64,000 nt of DNA from positions 62,001-126,000 of the forward strand of contig LZME01000037.1 in the NCBI GenBank assembly GCA_001673575.1, in the 5' to 3' direction. The stretch is from Mycolicibacter heraklionensis (lineage in GTDB: Bacteria > Actinomycetota > Actinomycetes > Mycobacteriales > Mycobacteriaceae). The position numbers were made by a program, and so were the translations under genes. The stretch's first letter is position 1. The number at the start of each line of letters is the position of its first letter. Shown piece by piece: positions 8,118-16,095 of this stretch. A model generated the notes under the pieces. It had not been told where the DNA came from. It ran no database searches and saw only the letters and a program-made list of their open reading frames with translations.

Positions 8118-8935
8118 CCGAATTCGAGCAGGGTCAAGGACGGACGGACCGGATCCAGGAAGCGCAGCCGATAGGCACTCGAGAGCAGGGTGTTGAACAA
8201 CCACCCGCGCCCGGCCGGCAATGGCAGATCGCGAACGGCTCGGATGCCGGGCATGGTGTTCGCCAGATCGGCAGCCTCGCTCACCGACAGGTTGAACGGC
8301 ATCGGCGGCGCCTTGTACCGCAGCGAGGTCCACACCCCGCGTCGAATCAGCATCGCCATCAACGGCGGCGGCACATCGAAGAGCATCCGCCCGCCCGGGA
8401 AGCGGCGGGCACACTCGGCGATCAGGCCGAGTGACTGCTCAGGCTGCAGGTACATCAGCAGGCCCTCGGCGCTGATGAACACGCCCTTGTCCGGATCGAC
8501 CTGGTCCATCCAGCTGTAGTCCAAGGCGGATTGGGCGCACACCGACACCTGCGGCGACGCCGGCAGCAGCCGGGTGCGGATGTCGACGATCGGTGGGAGA
8601 TCGACGGTGAGCCAGCGGAACGCGGCGTCGGGAACACTTGAGCTCACCCGCCAGAAGCTGGTCTGCAAACCCTCGGCCAGGGCCACCACGGTGCCCGACG
8701 GGTGCTGGCGCAGAAACTGCCGGGTCTGGTCGTCGAAAGCCAAGGCGCGCAGCGCGATGTCTTGACGTGTCGGCCCGAATTTCGCGAAGTCGAAGTCGAT
8801 CGACTCGGCCAGGCTGATCGCCATCGGGTCATCGATGATCCGGTCCGAGCGGCGGGCTTCTCGCGCCCGCGCGTTCAAGGTCAGCAACGCGGTTTCGGAG
8901 ACCCCGGTCAGGGTGACTTTCTGTGCCTGGCTCAC
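8114..8935 (-). CDS. LCMT-type O-methyltransferase (Rv1153c-like)
   Basis: A 273-aa member of the leucine carboxyl methyltransferase/TcmP-type class I SAM methyltransferases common in mycobacteria. Characteristic segments are the N-terminal [16 protein letters not shown] region, [13 protein letters not shown] near residues 83-95 as the SAM-binding loop, and SAEGLLMYL near 155-163. The small-molecule substrate is unknown. The GTG is preceded at 7 nt by TAAGGT (8948-8943), implying a leaderless mRNA. Position matches Rv1153c (omt). Confidence 0.87.
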   Translation of the reverse strand: MSQAQKVTLTGVSETALLTLNARAREARRSDRIIDDPMAISLAESIDFDFAKFGPTRQDIALRALAFDDQTRQFLRQHPSGTVVALAEGLQTSFWRVSSSVPDAAFRWLTVDLPPIVDIRTRLLPASPQVSVCAQSALDYSWMDQVDPDKGVFISAEGLLMYLQPEQSLGLIAECARRFPGGRMLFDVPPPLMAMLIRRGVWTSLRYKAPPMPFNLSVSEAADLANTMPGIRAVRDLPLPAGRGWLFNTLLSSAYRLRFLDPVRPSLTLLEFG

Positions 8936-8960
8936 GTCTGCGACCTTACCGTTGCGCGGC

Positions 8961-9476
8961 TTAGCGCAGCATTTTGTTCAGGGTGCGCAGGTTGCGGGTG
9001 GTGGTGGCCGACTTGTACCGCTTGTTGCCCATCGTCTTGCCCACGGTGCTGGTCAGGGTGTCGCCCTTGGGGATCTGCCAGTAGATCACCCCGTCACCGA
9101 CGGCGATCTTCTCGTCGGTATCTGCTGCCAGTTTCGGCAGGTCGGTCAGCGCCGCGTCGTCGGCGACGAACGTGACATAGGAGTGCACGTCGGGGACCTC
9201 GGGTTCGAAGGGATACGCCGCCACGATGTCGCGCAGCGTCGCCACCTCGTAGACCAGCACCCAGGCCTCGTAGCCGAAGCGCTCCCGCAACGCCGCCTCG
9301 GCGGCGGCACGCACCTTCGCGGCGGCGGCGGGCGAATCCAGCAGCACGTTGCCGCTGGCCAGCAGCGTGCGGACCTCGGCGAAGCCGGCAGCGGTCAGCG
9401 TGGCAGCGACCTCGGCCATCTTGAGGTTGACGCCGCCGACATTCACGCCGCGCAGCAGCAGGGCGTACTGGGTCAT
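8961..9476 (-). CDS. DUF1697 family protein
   Basis: A 171-aa protein with the DUF1697 hallmark start MTQYALLLRGVNVGGVNLKM and the motif LLASGNVLLDSP near residues 38-49. The family has no established biochemical role. The start at 9476 is chosen because GGAGG lies 8 nt upstream and the family begins there; the open frame continues upstream without support. The C-terminus is rich in Lys and Arg. It is read towards the methyltransferase gene, 25 bp away, and is divergent from the F420 protein gene. Confidence 0.88.
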   Translation of the reverse strand: MTQYALLLRGVNVGGVNLKMAEVAATLTAAGFAEVRTLLASGNVLLDSPAAAAKVRAAAEAALRERFGYEAWVLVYEVATLRDIVAAYPFEPEVPDVHSYVTFVADDAALTDLPKLAADTDEKIAVGDGVIYWQIPKGDTLTSTVGKTMGNKRYKSATTTRNLRTLNKMLR

Positions 9477-9530
9477 GAGGCGACCTCCAATCGGTGCAAG
9501 AACGATGGCAATAACCGGACGCGTCGGTAG

Positions 9531-9983
<453 letters not shown>

Positions 9984-10026
9984 ACATCTCCCACCGGTAC
10001 GCCGTGCGCTGGGCTAGGCTGCCGGT

Positions 10027-10200
10027 ATGCCCGAATCAGATTCCGCCGCAGACGAGAACAAGCGCAAGTTCCGGGAGGCGCTGGAGCGTAAGAAGGCGAA
10101 GTCGGCGGGTGGCTCCGACCACAAAGATGGCGGCGCCAAGCAGTCGCGGTCGCACGGGCCGGTGGAGAGCCGTCGGGAATTCCGCCGCAAGAGCGGCTAA
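10027..10200 (+). CDS. DUF5302 small basic protein (Rv1155A-like)
   Basis: A 57-aa highly charged protein: an N-terminal KRKFREALERKKAKSA helix, then a Gly/Ser/His-rich linker and a basic C-terminus (SRREFRRKSG). This matches the actinobacterial DUF5302 family, and position matches Rv1155A after Rv1155. No signal peptide or membrane segment; function unknown. TAGGCT (10015-10020) sits 6 nt before the ATG, another leaderless arrangement. Confidence 0.85.
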   Translation: MPESDSAADENKRKFREALERKKAKSAGGSDHKDGGAKQSRSHGPVESRREFRRKSG

Positions 10201-10209
10201 CCCGGGCCG

Positions 10210-10506
10210 TTACTGCACCGGGCAGGCATACTTGCGGGCCACGTCCATCACCCGCTGGTTCGCGCCGGGCCCGACGACCCCCTGCGCAGCGAGTTCCAAC
10301 CCGATATAGCCCGGAAGTCCGCCTTCGCATGCCTGGTGGGCCAGCCGCCAGGCGGTGTCCGGGTTCAAGTTGAATCCGTTGCGCTCCAGACCCTGCATGT
10401 AGGTGTCGAACTCTGGGGTGCCCTGCTCCGGTATCGCACCGGCCGTGGCCGCCAGGCATACCGCCGTGGCCGTCGCTGCGATCAGCGCCGCCGCTACACG
10501 TCTCAT
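10210..10506 (-). CDS. Secreted DUF732 protein
   Basis: A 98-aa exported protein. The signal peptide is MRRVAAALIAATATAVCLAA with cleavage likely after TAGA near residue 24. The DUF732 fold follows, with two Cys (ACEGG and YACPV) that probably form a disulfide. AGGAG lies 8 nt upstream of the ATG at 10506. DUF732 proteins are numerous in mycobacterial envelopes; their function is unknown. A distant paralog follows at 10688-10978. Confidence 0.87.
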   Translation of the reverse strand: MRRVAAALIAATATAVCLAATAGAIPEQGTPEFDTYMQGLERNGFNLNPDTAWRLAHQACEGGLPGYIGLELAAQGVVGPGANQRVMDVARKYACPVQ

Positions 10507-10687
10507 GGTCCTTCTCCTGAAGATGCGTCCGCTCGTGGTCCTACACGTTTGCACACTCCACCGGCGCAGACCAACGGAACGCTTTAGTTGGCTTGGGTGG
10601 ACGGCCACAGCCCCCGGAGGTCCCCACGTCTGTCAACCGGGGCGAGCGCGACAGCCGTTGATTGTGCCGCTCGGGCGAACGTCGGCC

Positions 10688-10978
10688 TCATCGAAGGGTG
10701 TCCGGGCAGATGGTCTCTTGCGATGCTCGGATCACGCCCATGTTGTCGAGGAACATCGTCGGACCTTGAGCGTCTGATACCTCCTGTGGAGACATGCCCT
10801 CGTGCAAGAACATGCAGATCTTCACTCCCATCCCATACAACTGTCCATCAGTCCAGAGCGGGATACGCAGGTTGTGATCATTGATGTATTGGATGTACGA
10901 CGCCTGGTCGGCGTGCGCCACAGGGGTTGTGCCCAGCAGCAGACCTGCCGCCAGCAACGAGCCTGCAAGAATCTTCAC
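10688..10978 (-). CDS. Secreted DUF732 protein, second copy
   Basis: A 96-aa exported protein with signal peptide MKILAGSLLAAGLLLGTTP and an AHA cleavage site near residue 23. The mature part has two Cys (KICMF and ETICP) in DUF732 spacing. GTG start with a weak AAAGG upstream. It is related in fold but not close in sequence to the gene at 10210-10506, so the pair is old rather than a recent duplication. The 180 bp between them show no further gene. Confidence 0.82.
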   Translation of the reverse strand: MKILAGSLLAAGLLLGTTPVAHADQASYIQYINDHNLRIPLWTDGQLYGMGVKICMFLHEGMSPQEVSDAQGPTMFLDNMGVIRASQETICPDTLR

Positions 10979-11125
10979 CGCACCAGCCTTTCGTAGGGGT
11001 ACAGGATGCTAACCCGATCGGCAACCTCGGCCTGCCGATCGGGCTGTGGTTCTCCTACCACCGAGACGATGAGCCGATGACCCGCAGCGTGTTCATGCGC
11101 GGGGGAGGGCCATAGCACTGAGCTG

Positions 11126-11155
11126 GTGCCGGTCAACGCGACGATTGACCGGCAC
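11126..11155. repeat. 11-bp perfect inverted repeat, 8-nt loop
   Basis: GTGCCGGTCAA (11126-11136) and TTGACCGGCAC (11145-11155) can form a stem with loop CGCGACGA. It stands at the edge of the relic patch and could be a terminator, an operator or the end of a lost mobile element. No T-tract follows. Confidence 0.6.
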
Positions 11156-11175
11156 AGTATTGAGTCGACACAGGT

Positions 11176-11484
11176 TTGTTGACGACCGAAGATGATCAAC
11201 GGGTGTGGCTGGAGCGGATGAGGGCGCAGGTTGCCAAGCGCGACCAGCTCGCGGCACTGCCGAGTCGGCCCGCCAGGCGTGTCACTGAGGAGACCGGGCA
11301 GATCAAGTGTGAAGCGTGATTGACAGCGTCTGAGGACGATCGACGGCAGCTCTACCTAGACGCGGGAATCGCGGAGGAGCAGCAACAAGGCCGCGTGGCG
11401 GTCATGCGCGGCTATTGCTTTGGCGCGATACAAGAGACGTTGATCTTCTCGACCGGAAACTTGGCATCGGCTATCGAAGCGTGA
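11176..11484 (+). pseudogene. Two short same-frame ORFs split by one TGA (gene relic?)
   Basis: From TTG at 11176 a 47-residue frame (LTTEDDQRVWLERMRAQVAKRDQ...) ends at TGA 11317-11319. The very next codon, TTG, starts a further 54 residues in the same frame (TASEDDRRQLYLDAGIAEE...) ending at 11484. Both halves are charged and helical and share the opening pattern T-x-E/S-D-D-x-R, so they could be one gene with a nonsense mutation or two duplicated small ORFs. No known family is recognised. Confidence 0.35.
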
Positions 11485-11601
11485 CCCATGGGTTAAGCCC
11501 CGCCCTTCATGGTCGGCTGAGTCGTAGGCGGCACAGTTAAGCTCTCCTATGGTGGTGTAACGCGGACGTTGGACCGTCCGCACTCTGTCGAGAGGTGGCT
11601 G

Positions 11602-12204
11602 GTGACTCCGAAACTCTGCCTCGTTCAAGACCCCGAGGCCGACGCGCTGCTCTCGGGGGACCCGTTCGCGCTGCTGGTCGGAATGCTGCTTGATCAGCAG
11701 ATTCCGATGGAGGTCGCGTTCGCCGGCCCGCAGAAGCTCGCGGAACGGATGGGCGGGCTGGACCCGCACGAGATCGCCGCGCGCGACCCTGACGAGTTCG
11801 CCGCGTTGTTCGCCGAAAAGCCTGCGGTACACCGGTTTCCGGGCTCGATGGCGGGTCGGGTCCAGGCCCTGGCCAAAGCGATCGTCGATCAGTACGGCGG
11901 CGACACGACCGCACTGTGGACGGTCGGTGAGCCCGATGGCGCCGAAGTGTTGAAGCGCCTCAGGGCACTGCCCGGCTACGGCGAGCAGAAGGCCCGGATC
12001 TTTCTGGCCCTGCTCGGCAAGCAATACGGCGTGACCCCGTCGGGATGGCGGGAGGCTGCCGGGGCATACGGTGAGCCCGGAACCCATCTGTCGATCGCCG
12101 ACGTCGTGGATGCGTCGTCGCTGCAGCAGGTGCGGTCCACCAAGAAGGCCCAGAAACTGGCTGCGAAACAGGCCCAAGAAAGCAAGGGAAAGGCGACGAC
12201 GTGA
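11602..12204 (+). CDS. HhH-GPD-type base-excision DNA glycosylase (Rv1156-like)
   Basis: A 200-aa protein. FALLVGMLLDQQIPMEVAF (about residues 18-36) and the helix-hairpin-helix LRALPGYGEQKARIFLALLGKQYG (about 122-145) mark the HhH-GPD superfamily, which removes damaged bases. There is no C-terminal Fe-S cysteine cluster. The usual catalytic Asp after the hairpin is not obvious. GTG at 11602 is preferred for family length; TTG at 11569 is possible. The C-terminal tail is Lys/Gln-rich. The stop overlaps the GTG of the DUF1059 gene (GTGA), so they form an operon. Confidence 0.85.
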   Translation: MTPKLCLVQDPEADALLSGDPFALLVGMLLDQQIPMEVAFAGPQKLAERMGGLDPHEIAARDPDEFAALFAEKPAVHRFPGSMAGRVQALAKAIVDQYGGDTTALWTVGEPDGAEVLKRLRALPGYGEQKARIFLALLGKQYGVTPSGWREAAGAYGEPGTHLSIADVVDASSLQQVRSTKKAQKLAAKQAQESKGKATT

Positions 12205-12347
12205 AAACTCACCTGAACTGTCCGTGCGGCGAGGCGATGACTGGCACGGACGAGGACAACCTCGTCGAGGTGGTGCAGAAGCACCTCGCCGATGTGCACC
12301 CCGGTATGGAGTACGACCGGGACGCCATCTTGTTCATGGCCTACTGA
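12201..12347 (+). CDS. DUF1059 small protein
   Basis: A 48-aa protein beginning MKTHLNCPCGEAMTGTDED, with CPC near the start and a HLADVHP motif. These are the DUF1059 signature Cys and His, which suggest metal binding, but no function is known. The GTG overlaps the glycosylase stop codon, so translation is coupled. The 3' end overlaps the convergent DUF4349 gene by 7 bp. Confidence 0.85.
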   Translation: MKTHLNCPCGEAMTGTDEDNLVEVVQKHLADVHPGMEYDRDAILFMAY

Positions 12348-13162
12348 CGCCGCCGTCGGGTCCTGCGGCGCAGGACCACTACGACGCCCGCGATCACCAC
12401 GATCACCGGCAGCCAGGGCAGTAGAAAACCCATGACCGAGATCAGGCCGTGGGTGAACGACAGCAGGGCATGCCAGCCGTGGCGAACCGACGCGACGAAT
12501 CCGGGCGAGGTCGACTCGAACTCGGAGGCCAGCGACACGGTGAGCGTCGCGTAGCTGATCTGGTCACCGAGCTGGCTGCGCTGCGCCCGCAGGCTGTCGA
12601 GGTCGGCCTGTCGTGAGGTCAGCTCCTTCTCGGCCTGCAGCAGATCGGCCGTGGTGGAGGCGGACTTCATCAGCGTCGTCAATCGGTCCACCGATGCCTG
12701 CAACGCGGCAACCCGCGCATCGAGGTCGACCCGCTGTCCGGTGACGTCGTCGTGCCGCAACGCGATCGACGAGACATCTCCCAGTTGCTTTGCGGCGTCG
12801 AGGAATTCATCGACCTTCGCGGACGGAATGCGCAGGGTCAGTTCGGCGGTGTGGGACTGACCCGGTGCCGTGCTTTCGGTGCGGTCATCGACGCGGCCGC
12901 CGAGCTCGGTGGCCAGGCCGATGAGTCGATCCACCGATACGCCGACGTCGCTCACCGCGATATTGAGGCTGCCGGTGGTCACGATGTCCCGTTGCGGCTG
13001 CTGAGTAGGCGGGCTCATCGGCGCCGGCGCGGAGACCGCGTCCGCGGACGGCGACCGTTCCGGCGACGGCCGTTCGCCGGCGCAACCGCTGATCGCCAGG
13101 AGCAACACCGCAGCCAAGCCGATCAACAACGTCCACGGTGCCGACGTGCGGGGGACGGTCAT
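12341..13162 (-). CDS. DUF4349 lipoprotein with C-terminal membrane anchor
   Basis: A 273-aa protein. Its lipoprotein signal peptide has the lipobox LAISGC at about residue 26, followed by a Pro/Ser-rich linker and the DUF4349 domain (RDIVTTGSLNIAVSDV onward, about 58-235) with a long coiled coil (VAALQASVDRLTTLMKSA to LDSLRAQRSQLGDQI). One transmembrane helix near the C-terminus precedes an RRRTRRRRQ tail. The ATG at 13162 is 5 nt after the stop of the broken gene upstream, indicating a former two-gene operon. Function unknown; probably an envelope-spanning protein. Confidence 0.85.
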   Translation of the reverse strand: MTVPRTSAPWTLLIGLAAVLLLAISGCAGERPSPERSPSADAVSAPAPMSPPTQQPQRDIVTTGSLNIAVSDVGVSVDRLIGLATELGGRVDDRTESTAPGQSHTAELTLRIPSAKVDEFLDAAKQLGDVSSIALRHDDVTGQRVDLDARVAALQASVDRLTTLMKSASTTADLLQAEKELTSRQADLDSLRAQRSQLGDQISYATLTVSLASEFESTSPGFVASVRHGWHALLSFTHGLISVMGFLLPWLPVIVVIAGVVVVLRRRTRRRRQ

Positions 13163-13167
13163 GGCCG

Positions 13168-13781
13168 TCAGGGCACCACCGTCGAGCCGATGGTCGGCAG
13201 GAAGTTGCACTGGTGGTCCTTGGTGCTGACCTGACCGAAGATCGTTGACATGATGCTGCCCGAACCGGTGTCGACGATCGCGGTCAACGTCGTCGGCCCC
13301 TCGGGGTTGATGTCGGTGCGCGGTTGCAGGGTGGCGCTGCCGGACTTGCCGGTGGTCAGGTTCACCCACGTGACGTTCAGCGGCAGCTTCTGCGTCTCGG
13401 CCGGGCCGGGGGTTCCCATGGCGGTGAACACGTAGGCGGTCTGGCCGGGCTTGGGGCCGGGGGTCGGAATCGTGGCCGGGCCGGCCACCGACAGCGCGGT
13501 GGCGCAGTTCGTGCAATCGCCGCCCGAGGCACTGCCGAGCAATCACGTGCCGACGGCCGGGTCGGCGCCTGGCCAGGTGGGCCACCAGGCCAGGCGCCGA
13601 ACCGGCCGTCGGTGGGCAGCGGCAGTGCCGGCATGGCCGGGTCGGCTGAGGCCACACTGGCCACCCCCAGGCTGCCGAAGACCAGCACGGCCGACGATCC
13701 GGCGGCGACGACCGCCTTGGCGGCGGTGGCACGCTGCGTCTTGAAATGCGTCGTGGCGAACAGCGTCTTCAGGCGCGACAT
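13168..13781 (-). pseudogene. Frame-broken secreted-protein gene
   Basis: The N-terminal part starts at ATG 13781 (MSRLKTLFATTHFKTQR..., Ala-rich signal peptide ending ASVASADP). It runs through a Gly/Pro-rich stretch and then into the wrong frame near 13545. The C-terminal part (LLGSASGGDCTNCATALSV... to TIGSTVVP) continues in another frame to 13168. One missing base after the ARD codons near 13543 would join them into a protein of about 204 aa. The break lies beside a 63-bp palindrome, so a real mutation and a sequencing error in a hairpin are both possible. The region corresponds to Rv1157c/Rv1158c in order. Confidence 0.7.
13550..13612. repeat. 63-bp near-perfect palindrome inside the broken gene
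   Basis: Left arm 13550-13580, central base 13581, right arm 13582-13612. 29 of 31 positions pair; the mismatches are at arm positions 12 and 26. Arms begin CCGACGGCCGG and include GGCGCCTGGCC. On the minus strand it reads in frame as a Gly/Pro-rich peptide right after the signal peptide. A single-stranded copy would form a very stable hairpin. Confidence 0.9.
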
Positions 13782-13847
13782 GACTTCCCCAATCGTCGGC
13801 AATGGCTTGCTGAAAACCGAAGCTAGCCTGTTGCTGGTGAGGCTCAA

Positions 13848-15188
13848 GTGACACGTGTGTCATTTATGGAACCGTTACGGACCCGAACCGCGACGGTGAT
13901 CTGGCGGCCATTCGCTAGAGTCGTGCCGGTAGACACCACCTTGAACACCGGGGCCACCCCGCCTGCTCGTTCGCTGACGACTCGCCTGACTGCCTGGGCC
14001 CCAGTGCTGCTGGCGATCAGCATCGCTGCGCGACTCGCCTGGACCTACCTCACCCCGCACGGCGCCAACTTCGTCGACCTGCACGTCTACATCAGTGGCG
14101 CCGCCGCGCTGGCCCAGCCCGGCGCGCTGTATGACTACGTCTACGCCGACCAGACCCCGGACTTCCCGCTGCCGTTCACTTACCCGCCGTTCGCCGCGGT
14201 GGTGTTCTACCCGCTGCATTTCCTGCCGTTCGGGCTGGTCGCGTTCCTATGGCAGATCGGCACGGTGGCCGCCCTGTATGGCGTGGTGCGCTTGTGTCAG
14301 CGACTGCTCGGCGCGGCGGTCCCAGCTTCGCCTCTCCTTCGTCGAGCCTCGCTGAACCGCCGGGTCGCGATGCTGTGGACGGCGGCCGGGATCTGGACCG
14401 AACCGTTGCGCAGCACCTTCGACTACGGCCAGATCAATGTGATCCTGGTGCTGGCGGTGCTCTGTGCCGTCTACAGCCGGCGGTGGTGGGTGTCGGGGCT
14501 GCTGGTCGGGTTGGCCGCCGGGGTGAAGCTGACCCCGGCGATCGCCGGGGTCTATTTAGCCGGGGCCCGGCGCTGGGCCGCCGCGGTGTTCTCGGCCGTC
14601 GTCTTCGCCGGCACCATTGCGGTTTCGGTGTGGGCCACCGGCGATCAGGCTCGCCGCTACTTCACCGAGTTACTCGGTGACGCTCATCGGGTAGGGCCGA
14701 TCGGAACGTCGTTCAACCAGTCCTGGCGGGGCGGGATCTCCCGCATCCTCGGCCACGACGCCGGTTACAGCCCGCCGGTGCTGATCGCGGTCGTCGTCAC
14801 CGCGGTGCTGGCCGTACTCGCCTGGCGGGCGCTGAACAGTAGTCCCGCTGGACCCGATGTCCTGGGTTCGTTGCTGGTGGTCGAGCTGTTCGGCCTGCTG
14901 GCGTCACCGATCTCCTGGACCCATCACTGGGTGTGGCTGCTGCCACTGATGATCTGGCTGTTCTACGGGCCCCACTCGGATCGCCCGGGCGCCCGCATCC
15001 TGGGTTGGGGCTGGCTCACGCTCACCCTCATCGGTGTCCCGTGGCTGCTGAGCTTCTTCCAGCCGACGATCTGGCAGGACGGCCGGCCCTGGTACCTGGC
15101 ATGGGCTGGCCTGGTCTACATCGTCGGCGCGCTGGTCACCTTGGGCTGGATGGCGACCACGCGGGTCACGCCGCGAGAAGCCGGTTGA
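13848..15188 (+). CDS. pimE: Polyprenol-phosphate-mannose-dependent mannosyltransferase PimE
   Basis: A 446-aa polytopic GT-C glycosyltransferase with about ten membrane helices. It adds the fifth, alpha-1,2-linked mannose to PIM4 on the outer face of the plasma membrane. The catalytic Asp lies in [11 protein letters not shown] at the start of the first periplasmic loop, and conserved blocks [21 protein letters not shown] and [18 protein letters not shown] are intact. The GTG at 13848 has GAGG 5 nt upstream; ATG 13866 would be closer to the length in H37Rv. Residues 156-172 ([16 protein letters not shown]) come from an inserted 52-bp palindromic element located between helices just before AMLWTA. 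Matches Rv1159. Confidence 0.92.
   Translation: MTRVSFMEPLRTRTATVIWRPFARVVPVDTTLNTGATPPARSLTTRLTAWAPVLLAISIAARLAWTYLTPHGANFVDLHVYISGAAALAQPGALYDYVYADQTPDFPLPFTYPPFAAVVFYPLHFLPFGLVAFLWQIGTVAALYGVVRLCQRLLGAAVPASPLLRRASLNRRVAMLWTAAGIWTEPLRSTFDYGQINVILVLAVLCAVYSRRWWVSGLLVGLAAGVKLTPAIAGVYLAGARRWAAAVFSAVVFAGTIAVSVWATGDQARRYFTELLGDAHRVGPIGTSFNQSWRGGISRILGHDAGYSPPVLIAVVVTAVLAVLAWRALNSSPAGPDVLGSLLVVELFGLLASPISWTHHWVWLLPLMIWLFYGPHSDRPGARILGWGWLTLTLIGVPWLLSFFQPTIWQDGRPWYLAWAGLVYIVGALVTLGWMATTRVTPREAG
14313..14364 (+). repeat. 52-bp palindromic element, copy 1, in frame in pimE
   Basis: The element starts GCGGCGGTCCCAGC and ends GCTGAACCGCCGGG, ends that pair imperfectly. It is 49/52 identical to the reverse complement of copy 2 (15726-15777) and 49/52 to that of copy 3 (37776-37827). 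It is read here as [16 protein letters not shown] without stop or frame change. Confidence 0.9.
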
Positions 15189-15450
15189 TCTCGCCCGCCA
15201 TCGCCACATCCTTGTCGGTGATCCCGCCTTCGGAGTGCGTCACCAGCACGAACGTCACAGTTCGCCAGCGGATGTCGATGTCGGGGTGGTGATCGGCCGC
15301 TTCGGCACGTTCGGCGACCCGACGCACCGCGTCGATCCCGGCCAGAAACGAGCCGAACTTGACCGAGCGCCGCAGCGTTCCGTCGGCGAGCTCCCAGCCG
15401 TCGAGCTCGGGCAGCGCCGTATTCACCTGATCGTCAGTCAACAAAGCCAT
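15166..15450 (-). CDS. Pterin-4a-carbinolamine dehydratase-like protein
   Basis: A 94-aa protein of the PCD/DCoH family with the catalytic [13 protein letters not shown] motif (residues 49-61) and [15 protein letters not shown] at the C-terminus. Classical members dehydrate 4a-hydroxytetrahydropterin; mycobacteria lack an obvious pterin-dependent hydroxylase, so the real role is uncertain. Position matches Rv1159A. The 3' end overlaps the convergent pimE by 23 bp. Divergent from mutT2 with 33 bp between; TACCGT lies 5 nt before its ATG. Confidence 0.9.
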   Translation of the reverse strand: MALLTDDQVNTALPELDGWELADGTLRRSVKFGSFLAGIDAVRRVAERAEAADHHPDIDIRWRTVTFVLVTHSEGGITDKDVAMAGEINRLLAA

Positions 15451-15483
15451 ACCCGACGGTAGGACGGTATAGCCTCACACGCC

Positions 15484-15948
15484 ATGTCACCCCAGATCGT
15501 CGTCGCCGGAGCCGTGCTCGCCGAATCGGCGGCCGGGCGCACGGTGCTGATCGCGCAGCGGCGCCGCCCGCCGGAGCTGGCCGGCCGCTGGGAACTGCCC
15601 GGCGGCAAGGTCATGCCCGGTGAGAGTGAATCCGCTGCGTTGGCCCGCGAGCTCGGCGAAGAGCTGGGCCTGGACGCGGGCGCCATCGTGGTGGGGGAGC
15701 GCCTCGGCGCTGATGTGCCGCTGAACCCGGCGGTTCAGCGAGGCTCGACGCAGGAGAGCGGAAGCTGGGACCGCCGCATGGACCCCGAGATGATCTTGCG
15801 TGCCTACCTGGTCAGGCTGACAAGCGGCGAGCCCCAGCCCCACGACCATCAGGCCCTTCGCTGGGTGACGGCTGTGCAACTGGCCGACGTTGACTGGGTA
15901 CCTGCTGATCGCGCTTGGCTGCCGGAGCTGGCTCAGGCACTCTGGTGA
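15484..15948 (+). CDS. mutT2: Nudix hydrolase MutT2
   Basis: A 154-aa Nudix protein. The full Nudix box spans residues 40-62 (GGKVMPGESESAALARELGEEL...), and it sanitises oxidised or methylated nucleotides such as 8-oxo-dGTP and 5-methyl-dCTP. Position matches Rv1160 (141 aa). Residues 81-98 ([18 protein letters not shown]) are foreign to the family: they are encoded by a 52-bp palindromic element inserted between strands after GERLGADVPL and before MILRAYLVRL. The Nudix box is untouched, so the enzyme may still work. Confidence 0.92.
   Translation: MSPQIVVAGAVLAESAAGRTVLIAQRRRPPELAGRWELPGGKVMPGESESAALARELGEELGLDAGAIVVGERLGADVPLNPAVQRGSTQESGSWDRRMDPEMILRAYLVRLTSGEPQPHDHQALRWVTAVQLADVDWVPADRAWLPELAQALW
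15726..15777 (-). repeat. 52-bp palindromic element, copy 2, in frame in mutT2
   Basis: Reverse orientation relative to copy 1. It differs from it at three positions, two of them an adjacent GC/CG swap. The host gene reads the opposite strand of the element as [17 protein letters not shown], again with no stop codon. So both strands of the element carry an open frame that host genes use. Confidence 0.9.
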
Positions 15949-16095
15949 AAAGGCTCTGTTAAATCTTCCCGACGGATTAGCTCGTCGAGCGATATATCCC
16001 GCTACGCTGGTGTTTCGGGCCTGATATGGCGCGCGGCGGTGGCTCCGGCCTACGTGAAGTCCGTCGGAGCGCGCGACCCGCTAAGGAGATTCCCG

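Larger units (their letters stand above)
10979..11601. other. Gene-poor relic region
   Basis: About 600 bp with no convincing intact gene and a lower GC content than its surroundings. It holds an 11-bp inverted repeat (11126-11155), two short frames separated by a TGA (11176-11484), and a short plus-strand frame ending near 11115 (NPIGNLGLPIGLWFSY...) that looks like the tail of a lost gene. TATGGT at 11548-11553 may be the -10 box for the glycosylase gene downstream. Confidence 0.5.

Noticed and set aside
11000..11600. Insertion-sequence remnant
   Set aside because: An 11-bp inverted repeat and broken short frames are present, but no transposase motif or target duplication could be seen.
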